Shown piece after piece: positions 1 to 7,971 of a DNA stretch of 64,000 nt. Within the stretch, counting starts at the first letter, position 1, and the number at the start of each line of letters is the position of its first letter. The notes beneath the pieces are model-generated. The model saw only the letters and a program-made list of their open reading frames with translations. It had not been told where the DNA came from and did no database searches. The DNA comes from Pseudopithomyces maydicus. Its lineage: Eukaryota > Ascomycota > Dothideomycetes > Pleosporales > Didymosphaeriaceae. The position numbers and the translations under genes were made by a program. Location of the stretch: assembly GCA_026873275.1 (NCBI GenBank), contig JANTUC010000016.1, positions 186,001-250,000 of the forward strand, written 5' to 3'.

Positions 1-403
1 CAGGAATGGTGTTTGACACGACGGCCCTTTTTCCACTTCCGTGTGGAGGTATCAGTTATACGCGCAAAGTGCTGGATGATACAGCATTTCGGTAGATAAG
101 TCGTCGTCGCTTATTCTCCGAGTCCAAATTAGCCCCTCTTACAAAGCCACTACCCTGGCCACCGTTGTACTGTGCTCCCCGAGCCTCCGACGTTCAGCCA
201 ACGACGCTGATCACTGCAGGGGTCCGCGTACTCAGGTCTGGCCGTCAGTTTTTGGCAGATTGCCGATTTGCTCGTCAAATTCAAGGCGTCCTATTGCCCC
301 GGGAAAAGCTTCTCTCGACCCTCAAGCAGCAACAAGCCTCTTCCAAAGTGCAAGGAACCCGTACACTGCAGCCACAGTGTCAAGACCACTGCGGCGTAGC
401 AGT
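1..403. other. Upstream region without a recognised gene
   Basis: No convincing coding exon is seen. The open frames here are short and lack domain signal. The stretch just before 404 is open in frame with the acetyltransferase gene but reads as Ser/Pro/Arg-rich non-conserved sequence, so it is more likely 5' untranslated DNA. Any neighbour to the left lies outside the window. Confidence 0.4.
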
Positions 404-1036
404 ATGACAGACCCCAACTTCCACATAACGACCCCTCGTCTATATCTCTCCTACCTCCAGCCCTCTAACCCCGCCCACTGCGACTTCTTAGTCACGCTTT
501 GGAATACGCCGGCCTTCATCGCTTCTATCGGCGGCAAACCAACATCCATCACCACCCGCGGTGCGGCCGAGGCCCTGATTTCTGGCCGCTTCCGTGCAGA
601 GCACGCCCGCAACGGATATGGCATGTTCCTAGTCAGTCTCAAAGCGCCCACGTCTGGCGCATCGGAGGATGACCCCGTCCCGTTCTCAGCGCACCTGGAT
701 AAGTGCAAGCCCATCGGAACCGTCTCTCTGATGCGCGGCGAGCCCCCCAATGCGTACACCGCGCCAGATGTGGGCTTCGCAATCCTGCCAGATGAGATGC
801 GTAAGGGCTATGCAAAGGAAGCCGCTGAGGGGTTGATGGCGTGGGCAGAAACCGAACGCGGTGTACACGACGTTCTCGGATTGACCGAGCCATCGAACGA
901 AGCCTCGCAGGGCGTTCTCCGGAGTCTGGGCTTTGAAGATAGAGGGGTCCACGCGTTGAAGGTGTTTGGGGGTGTTAAGGGCGCGGTCTGGACGAAGAAG
1001 GGGATGCACGGCGATTTGAGCAAGTACGGAATCTAA
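404..1036 (+). CDS. GNAT family N-acetyltransferase (RimJ/RimL type)
   Basis: This intronless gene encodes 210 residues. The start (MTDPNFHITTPRL) was chosen because the beta1 strand typical of Acetyltransf_3 proteins (TPRLYLSYLQP) follows at once; an in-frame TTG upstream would only add non-conserved sequence. The fold is visible as an early substrate region, a strand with PIGTVSLM, then VGFAILPDEMRKGYAKEA, whose R-K-G-Y-A stretch is the acetyl-CoA pyrophosphate loop. After it comes an alpha helix and a C-terminal ANxxS-like segment (EPSNEASQGVLRSLGF) typical of this family. Such proteins move acetyl groups from acetyl-CoA to amino groups of small molecules or protein N-termini; the substrate cannot be read from the sequence. 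It lies tail to tail with the minus-strand UstYa gene, with only about 75 bases between stop codons. Confidence 0.85.
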   Translation: MTDPNFHITTPRLYLSYLQPSNPAHCDFLVTLWNTPAFIASIGGKPTSITTRGAAEALISGRFRAEHARNGYGMFLVSLKAPTSGASEDDPVPFSAHLDKCKPIGTVSLMRGEPPNAYTAPDVGFAILPDEMRKGYAKEAAEGLMAWAETERGVHDVLGLTEPSNEASQGVLRSLGFEDRGVHALKVFGGVKGAVWTKKGMHGDLSKYGI

Positions 1037-1109
1037 TTTACAGATTTTTCGAATTCGATGACGTCCATATATCTCATGGCTTGCGCCCGACACTATATGT
1101 GTATATATA

Positions 1110-1980
1110 CTAAACACCCTGCCACGTCAAGTTGTACTTGGCCTCCTGGTCGATCTGGAACTGGCGCAGCCTCTCGAAATCGATACAGTCGTGCTCGACG
1201 CCCCATCCTGTCACCGACGTGGCGTGTCCTTTACCGACTTTGATCGGGCTGTTGCCTTCGAGGATGAGATCTCCACCACATGAAATGCCCTGGCGGAGGT
1301 ACTCGAAGCAGTGCTCTACGTGGACCCTCCATTTGAAAGCATCGGGGTCAGCTGAGGTGTCGACTCGGTTTTTCTCCTGGTAGTACTGGAAGCGGACCAT
1401 GTTCTTTGAGCCGTGTTAGCAGATGGTAGATGTCTAAATAGACTTGGGATGTAAAAATACTGACAAGACAGTGCAGCTGATGCAAGATTGAGATGACGTA
1501 GAAGTCTTGCGGCTTGGGTACTGGGGTGTTTGGATGATCATAGGGCGCTACTATCCCCTCGCCGAGGCCCCATTGCGCAGGATTCTCGAGCCAGACAGCG
1601 TCATGTCCTTGATATGGCGTTCAGCCATGTCTTGATTTTGAGAGTGTCAAAAGAATCTCACCTGCCACAAGCTTATCCCACGCATGGTTGACCTCCATGC
1701 CATCTCCAACATACCGTGTATCCACGTCGAATACCCTCTTCACTGGACTGAACACCTCCTTCGGTATAGGTGTTCTGGTATAAACGTGCAGTGGACCGTT
1801 ATCCGCTGGTCGATGGAGGTAACCGTATACCACTGTGACCGTCCACCCAAGAGCTAAAGCGCAGATAACCGCGTAAAATCTTCTATTGCTTGTCTTTGTT
1901 TGCGGTCTCGCGTAGTCATCGATGCCAATCTCTTCGTCTTCAGAGACCTTTTCGTAGGTGTGCTTTGGGACAGTAGCCAT
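1110..1980 (-). CDS. UstYa-like (DUF3328) oxidase, three exons
   Basis: Exons at 1662-1980, 1465-1607 and 1110-1403 (GT..AG introns of 54 and 61 bases) give 251 residues in one frame. The N-terminus is cytosolic and polar; one membrane segment follows (about residues 33-53, FYAVICALALGWTVTVVYGY). The lumenal part carries both signature motifs of the family, HQLHC and HVEHC, the second followed by FEYLRQGISC. In UstYa of ustiloxin biosynthesis and in its relatives these HxxHC motifs are needed for oxidative cyclisation or other oxidation of peptides and small metabolites. The family is fungal and usually sits in biosynthetic clusters. A divergent paralogue starts about 530 bases away, so the two probably share a promoter. 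The second intron splits the gene just after the first HxxHC motif; the paralogue lacks that intron. Confidence 0.85.
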
Positions 1981-2512
1981 TGCGATTTGAGAGATGTTGT
2001 ATTGGATAATTGCTCGAATTGCGTGAATGTTGATGATCTAGTTACTGCATACTGGAGAACGAAATGCAATACATCCGTCTGGATGGGCAGACTCGCTGGA
2101 AATTGCAAGCTTGCTTGTAGCCCCACGCTTCGGACTTTGCTGGACAATCTGCATAAAACGTCCATCACATTATCCGTTATCAATAGTGAAGTCAGATTCT
2201 GTACATGCCTCGGTCAGATGCACCATCTGTGACCAGAAACCCCTGTCCTAGGGCTCCAGACACTATACCTAGAATGGTCACCCCACGCCGACTAAGCTAC
2301 CTATCTGGCCTGGGTTATTTTTCTGACTGCAGGATAGCTTGTCCGACTATTTGGATGTCCGTACACTTGTGATACTCTAGGTTATGACAATCGGTAGGGT
2401 GATGCTTGGAAAGGGGCAACTCTGATCGATCATAGAGCACTTCCCATCATTGAACTCCGCCACAGCTCTCATGAAATTTGCACTTCTATTTTTCTGAGAC
2501 CACAAACCAAAG
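1981..2512. promoter_or_regulatory. Shared intergenic promoter region of the divergent UstYa pair
   Basis: These 532 bases separate the start codons of two divergent UstYa-type genes, so both promoters must lie here. I see no clear coding exon and no well-defined binding site. The shared location suggests, but does not prove, co-regulation. Confidence 0.5.
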
Positions 2513-3389
2513 ATGCAAGTCCCAAGCGTGTTTGGCGGCAAGGAAGACTACAAAAGGATGGAGCAAGAGGAAAGTTTGTTACCAATACGGGAAACACGGC
2601 AGAAAAGCAGATCTTTGGGCTGGTTTAGCTGCCGTGCCTGCAACTTCTTCTATACCTCCATCGTTCTCTTCAGTCTCACTGTCGGCCTAATCATTGGATA
2701 CGGGTGCCGTGCAGTTGGCGAGCCTTCGTCGCTGGCAACATTCGGTATCGATCCGAACACGCCCATTCCCAGAGAAGTCTTTACATCACGACACGATGTA
2801 CCATTCAGCCCTGATTCAAGTTACATGGGGCCGTCGCGTGAGGTAGACAGGAATTGGCAGAAGCTTACTGAAGGTCTGGCAGCCCAACGTAACTAACAAT
2901 TCAAGATGCTCACATCCCATTCTAGCCTCCGACTCCATCTATCTTCCAAATCCGAATCAATATGACCTCCAAGACCCAGGTATCAAAGCACCATTCTTCC
3001 TGTTCAACGAGCCCCCGCCATCAGCTAAAGCACTCTCCAACATCAACAATTTCTTCGTGCTCAACAACCTCCACCAACTACACTGCGTCAACATGGTACG
3101 TAAGCGCTATAACGCGCTGGTATACACACCAGGAGGTGTGAATCCTTTGGCCAAAACCCCAATAGACGAGGATTGGATCACGCATATAGAGCACTGCTTC
3201 GAGTATCTACGACTGAGCATCACCTGCGCGGACTACATGGCGCTCGAGACGGATTCACCGCCAGGAAGTCCGGAGGAATACTGGAAGGATGGACTCAGTT
3301 GGGGCGTCGTGCATTCATGTATCGATTGGGATAGATTGATGCGTTTTCAGTCGCAGCAGGTAGCGCTGTACAATAGCACGTGGGCGTAG
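2513..3389 (+). CDS. UstYa-like (DUF3328) oxidase, two exons
   Basis: Exons 2513-2873 and 2926-3389, separated by a 52-base intron with a clear GTAACTAAC branch site, encode 274 residues. A membrane segment lies at about residues 44-64 (FYTSIVLFSLTVGLIIGYG). The catalytic region has the two family motifs HQLHC (followed by VNMVRKRYN) and HIEHC (followed by FEYLRLSITC), plus a conserved C-terminal W-G-V-V-H-S-C-I-D-W block. The paralogue on the other strand has the same architecture, so the two came from a duplication and then diverged, including in intron position. UstYa/UstYb-type pairs act together in dikaritin (ustiloxin-like) peptide pathways, and single members oxidise other metabolites. 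No precursor-peptide gene with repeated Kex2-bounded cores is visible nearby, so the substrate is unknown. Confidence 0.88.
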
Positions 3390-3608
3390 TTTGATCCAAT
3401 CAGAACATGACTTGTACACTGTACCATGAAACAAACTGCATTATCACAAGTACCCAAAGGATACCTCACCATCCCTAACACCGCTGAAATTACCCTCCAG
3501 CGCAGAACCCTGTCGAAACATACCCGGGTATCTTCCCACCGTAACGCCAAAACCAATACCACACCAAGGCAGCACTCAATACCCTTACCACGTCTCCATC
3601 CCTTCCCC

Positions 3609-4679
3609 CTAGGGGCGCCGCAACTCAGGAAGAGGACTTAACCACGGGTACACGTCCGTATCACTACTCCCATCATGCTCCGATGTACTCTCCATATCCG
3701 CCTCAATATGTTCCATATCCGCCTCGATCTGCCCCATATCCGCCTCAATCTGACGACTCATCTCCTCGAAGATATCCGCCACCCCATGCCTCCTCCCCAA
3801 CGCACTCCTCCGCACCGATCTACCCTCGAGATCATCCAGCGCGACAATCTCCCCCGTCTTGATATTCTGCTCCTGCATCGAACCCAAATCAGCAAACCAT
3901 CTCCAAATAGCACCCGTCCACCCACCGACCCCGCAAACAGAAACGGAATCAAACTCAACGTATGTACGTACCCAAAACAGCTTGTCACTCTCCCGCCCCA
4001 CGCGCCGCTGATGCGCGAGGAACAGCTGGAGTTTGTCCGCCTTGGGATCCAGCTTGGCGTACACGTCGAAGCCCCACGAGCGCATGAAGTAGCATAGCTC
4101 GGTGGCTTGCTTTGCGGTGGGCCCGTGGGGCTTGGTGCCGGCGTTTTCGACGAAGAAGTTGGCTTGGGCGGCGCGGAGGTTGTCGGCGGCGTGCGTGTCG
4201 AGGTACTTGAGGATTTGGACTGGGTGGGGTGTTAGCGGGGTGACCTGGGAGGGGATGTGTATGTATGTATGTATGTATGTATGTATGTATGTGTGTATGT
4301 GTGTATGTATGTGTGTATGTATGTGTGTATGTATGTGTGTATGTATATATGACTGGGGCGACGTCGGTGTAGTGGATGAATGGATGGATGGATAGACAGC
4401 TGGGGGTAACACTGTATACCGCACAGCGAGAAGACGATGCTGGGGATACGTACTCTGGACGGACAGATATGCGTCTGTGCGGCGCTCTTTCGGCTCCCAT
4501 TCCTCCTTGTAGTCGCACTTGGGGAGGGCGGACGAGACTGTGAACGGGACCCGGCGCTGGTCGCTCATCGTGCTTGTGAGGGGATCTATATCGGAGTCAG
4601 AGCCGTGGGTTGCGTGGCTGGATGCGTCGAAGCTGAAGGCGGGGTCGAATTCGATGGGGAAAGCGGTTTGGTCTGTCAT
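3609..4679 (-). CDS. Uncharacterised protein with IEADM repeats; intron holds a TATG microsatellite
   Basis: I do not recognise this family. The best model has exons 4454-4679, 4219-4453 excluded as intron down to 4220, then 3972-4219 and 3609-3872 (introns 4220-4453 and 3873-3971), giving 245 residues with all phases consistent. The N-terminus is acidic and Ser/Asp-rich. The middle (KYLDTHAADNLRAAQANFF ... ELCYFMRSWGFDVYAKLD) looks like a small helical domain. The C-terminus has three near-identical seven-residue units of the form (Q/H)IEADM(G/E), encoded by a 21-base tandem repeat, then an acidic tail. The frame through the larger intron is also open and would code for a long His-Thr-Ile repeat; that is an artefact of the (TATG)n tract. 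The second intron is a multiple of three, so its retention cannot be excluded. Confidence 0.55.
   Translation of the reverse strand: MTDQTAFPIEFDPAFSFDASSHATHGSDSDIDPLTSTMSDQRRVPFTVSSALPKCDYKEEWEPKERRTDAYLSVQSTYPQHRLLAVRYTVLPPAVYPSIHSSTTPTSPQSYIHTHIHTHIHTHIHTHIHTYIHTYIHTYIHIPSQVTPLTPHPVQILKYLDTHAADNLRAAQANFFVENAGTKPHGPTAKQATELCYFMRSWGFDVYAKLDPKADKLQLFLAHQRRVGRESDKLFWVRTYVEFDSVSVCGVGGWTGAIWRWFADLGSMQEQNIKTGEIVALDDLEGRSVRRSALGRRHGVADIFEEMSRQIEADMGQIEADMEHIEADMESTSEHDGSSDTDVYPWLSPLPELRRP
3670..3765 (-). repeat. 21-base coding tandem repeat (IEADM units)
   Basis: Three to four imperfect 21-base copies encode the repeated pentapeptide IEADM with a variable two-residue linker near the C-terminus of the gene at 3609-4679. 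The unit length is a multiple of three, so copy-number change would keep the frame. Confidence 0.85.
4256..4350. repeat. (TATG)n microsatellite inside an intron
   Basis: About 95 bases of ATGT units with scattered GTGT variants lie inside the first intron of the minus-strand gene at 3609-4679. On the coding strand they appear as (CATA)n. The tract is likely to vary in length between strains. Confidence 0.95.
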
Positions 4680-4985
4680 TGTTAGTGTTGGTTGGGTTTT
4701 TTATAGTATTTTGTGAGGCGGAAGCGGGTAGACGGCGCGTGACGTGGGGCAGGGGCGCGGTTTACTTATAAAGAGGTGGAATTTGTGCGGGGTGTAGAAA
4801 GTGCCAGTTATTGCGGTGAAGTGAAATTCAACTCATGACGAGGGTGAAGTGGAATTTGGAGGACAGGCAGCCGTGCCGTACCTTTTGGAACCAACAGAAA
4901 TCTTAGCTCACACCCGAAATACATTTCTATCTTTGCTCTGTCGACACTGAATTCGCCCAGTCCATGATAACCTATCGATACCTCC

Positions 4986-5333
4986 TCATTTGCTCGGCTT
5001 CCCAAGATACACAGTACGATCCCATGTCGGCTTCTCTACCGTCCGCGGGAACACCCTACCAAGGCTCTTAATGCTGTCGTTGAACCACTTTGCGTTTCCA
5101 GGACCGTCGAAATCAAACGCAATATCACCATCTCTTGCTGTCCGGACCCTCAGCAGACCGTCCGGCAGCGGGAGAAACACCCATTTGGAGCTCTGATCGG
5201 GAAGAATCCGGCCTTGGCGCACTTTGTCTTGGAACCAGTGTGCTTCCTCTATAGAGTCAAAGACCAGAACGGGCTCAAAAGGCTTGACAGAGAGGAAGGC
5301 TGTCCGGATGGTGGGGTGTCCTGGTGGGGCCAT
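4986..5333 (-). CDS. Small uncharacterised protein, 115 residues
   Basis: A single open frame starts at the first ATG (MAPPGHPTIRTAF). The upstream in-frame extension begins with a GTG and runs through a likely splice acceptor (CTAACATCTCACAG), so a 5' non-coding intron is possible. The protein has no signal peptide or membrane segment. It has a mixed alpha/beta pattern with conserved-looking turns (FDSIEEAHWFQDKV, DIAFDFDGPGNAKWF, TWDRTVYLGKPSK). I do not recognise the family. It may be a small cytosolic protein; no function is proposed. Confidence 0.5.
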   Translation of the reverse strand: MAPPGHPTIRTAFLSVKPFEPVLVFDSIEEAHWFQDKVRQGRILPDQSSKWVFLPLPDGLLRVRTARDGDIAFDFDGPGNAKWFNDSIKSLGRVFPRTVEKPTWDRTVYLGKPSK

Positions 5334-5964
5334 GGTCGCTGTGTATTCAAGGGGATTAGGCTGTGAGATGTTAGACACAAAGTGGTTACAGGATAAATAT
5401 ACACACGCCTAGTAGTTTGACTCGAAATGGAGGAGCGTAGTGGTATATCTAACAGCCTCGAAGGTGTTGCAGGCAGAAAATAATCCAGGACGAGGAGTCA
5501 CTTATGTACTCAACACCCTAGATCTGACCAGCCCCGCGCTAGATGCCCGACCACGCCCACAACCTATCGAACCCATCTCCCGTGCACCGCCCTTCCAAAC
5601 AGACACACCAGCACCGCTAGCAAATGAGGCGGTGTGCATGCGTTTGCGCCACTGCCCCCAGCACCATCCACGCCTCAAACAGGCACACCGCATTACCCAC
5701 CAGACTGCGCCCTACCCCCACCCAGATACATCCCAATCGCATGTAGACCGCCCTTCCACCCTCCAGTAAGCATCTTACGTGATCGCCCACAATGGCGGTG
5801 CTCACTCCGAGTCCCACCCACCACATGCATGCGGTGCCGGTTCGGGCGCCAAGCCCCCAACGCTGGGGAATTGCTTGACGGCCCGCTTAGTCACGAGCTA
5901 GCTCCGACCTCACATCTCGCGAAACAGCTATCCTCTGCAGACCCCCACCACTTGCACCCCGACC
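5334..5964. other. Intergenic region between a small gene and NDUFS5
   Basis: Cytosine-rich, low-complexity DNA with overlapping open frames on both strands that are rich in Pro, His and Arg and have no domain signal. It must contain the promoters of the divergent genes on each side. No specific site is identified. Confidence 0.4.
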
Positions 5965-6823
5965 ATGGCTTCTGGATACGGTTTGGCCGGCGGTACGTAT
6001 TTGCGCGGAGGTCAATGACCTGGGGATGGGGCTTAAGAGGGGGATTCGCGGTGTGGTAGCGGCAATGGCGGGAGCGAAGGACGGTGGATGAGGACGGCGA
6101 CGAGGAGGAGCACGACGAGATGGAGCTGGGACGATGCATATATCGAGAATCGCAAAGCGTGTCCGATCACGAGGACAGGATATCCGACCGACGCCTCCCA
6201 CCTCGCTCCACGCATCCACCGCCCACCCGCCGCCTGCTACCCACCGCCCGCTTCCCGATCCCACACCCACACCCTCCGCCTCACACCCCCATAACCCAAC
6301 AAACTAACACAACCCCCCAGGCCCCTCCCGCTGCTTCCCCTTCTGGCAGGAAGTCCTCGCCTGCTACGTGACCAACACGTCTCCCGAGTCGGACGCCGGC
6401 AAGGTAAAATGCCAGCCCGTGCTCGAGGACTACTACGAGTGCTTGCACCACAAGAAGGAGGTGAGTTTCGTCTGTTCCATCTCTATTTCCCCGCCATATC
6501 CATCTTCATATCCATATTGATATCCATCTTCATATATATATATTTTCCACTGCTGTTTCTCTTTCGGGATCCTTGTATATTCACATCCTCCCCACTCCAC
6601 CAACTAAATCCCCAATCGTTTTTATTCATTTGATTCATTTTTTCCATTCTAGGCCGCACGCACGCTCGCCCTCCAAGCCGCCTACCGCAAGGCCGAAGCA
6701 AACATCAAGCGCGACGACGCCCCGTCCGCGGGCGAGATCCGCCGCCTCGGCGTGCTGGACGCCCCGCTCGAGGAGAAGAATCTCAAGGCGAGCAAGTGGT
6801 TTCCGCATAAGGAGATTAATTAG
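5965..6823 (+). CDS. NADH:ubiquinone oxidoreductase 15 kDa-type subunit (NDUFS5 homologue)
   Basis: Exons 5965-5992, 6321-6460 and 6653-6823 join to 112 residues. The first exon is only 28 bases, followed by a 328-base intron, long for this window; the second intron is 192 bases. The protein shows the twin CX9C pattern of NDUFS5: CFPFWQEVLAC and CQPVLEDYYEC, then the family's HHKKE and a C-terminal Lys-rich segment ending KWFPHKEIN. Twin-CX9C proteins are oxidised in the mitochondrial intermembrane space by the Mia40 route, and NDUFS5 is an accessory subunit on the membrane arm of complex I. There is no cleavable presequence, as expected. This is a conserved single-copy housekeeping gene and anchors the left part of the window as core genome. 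Confidence 0.9.
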
Positions 6824-7971
6824 AGGGAGAGAGGAAAGGACGGGGAGGACGGGGAGGGAGAGAGGGGGAGAGAGAGAGATGGGAGAGGAAAAGAGAGAGG
6901 GAAAGCTGGGAATGGGAATGTATCTGTGTATGTATACCAAATGGGAATCGAATGAGTGGGTCAGTCAGCCAGTCAATCAGTGTATATGTTGATGGACCGA
7001 CGCGTGAGCCGATGGCCGACCAAGCCACGTGACGCCACGAACTCCAGGGCTCCAGAACTCCAGGGCTCCCGCTTCGCTGCGCTGCGTTGCGATGCGATGC
7101 GATGACGAAACTCCACACGACGCGGTTCCCAAAGCCCGTCCATCTTTCTTTACTCGATGCTTGCGTTACTACCCACGCTGTCCTACGCTACCTATCCTAT
7201 CCTATCCCATCCCATCCTATCCTACCTATCTTATCCCACACGATGCCATCTACCCCCGTACTCCGTAACCGCAGAGTAAAGTAGAGCAGAGCAGAGTAGA
7301 GTAGAGTATACACCCACGCACCAAAGCAGCGACTGACCAACCTGGCATGACCTGACATGACACAACCCAGCTTAACCAGCTACCCATTCGTAGTCGTAGC
7401 CACAGCCATAGCCACAGCCATAGCCACAGCCATAGCCCATAGTCGAGTCCAGTCCAGTCCAGTCCAGTCCAGTCCAGTCCAAAGAAAAAAAAAACGTAGA
7501 CCCCCCTCTCACAGTAATCATATCCTCATTACCCAGATACCATATCAAAAACGCCCGGGGACCCGTATGTTCCATGTTGCATGTCCCATATCCCAAATCC
7601 CATATCCCATATCCCGTATCCACAATGATCACGCCCCTAACACCACGCTTGCATAACCGTTATTTTGTCGAATCCCCATCGCTCCCATCGCTCCCATCTC
7701 GTTCCATGGTGATGGTGACTCGTTAATCCCATGGGCCTTCCCACCATGAAAATTCATCCCATACCCATACCCAACCCACATCCACGTCCACCCTCGCTGC
7801 CCTTCCCATCCACCCATCACCGGCGCATCACAACCGCGCAAAACCACCCTCCTCTTTCCTCTCCCTCATCACCACCTCCGCCCACCGCCCCGGAACAGGG
7901 ACCCGCACACTTACACTTACACTTCCACGCACCGGCACCGGCACGGGCACCGGCCCAGGCCCAGGCCTATA
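6824..7971. other. Repeat-rich intergenic region between NDUFS5 and the forkhead gene
   Basis: Purine-rich GAGA DNA at 6825-6905 is followed by short tandem repeats: TATCC-like units near 7190-7235, CCATAG/CCACAG units at 7399-7441 and GTCCA units at 7446-7481. Open frames across these are repeat artefacts. The region holds the 3' ends of two convergent genes. Confidence 0.6.
7399..7481. repeat. Two adjacent short tandem repeats (12-mer and 5-mer)
   Basis: A GCCACAGCCATA-type 12-base unit is repeated about three and a half times and is followed directly by seven copies of a GTCCA pentamer. It lies in non-coding DNA downstream of both neighbouring genes. Confidence 0.85.
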
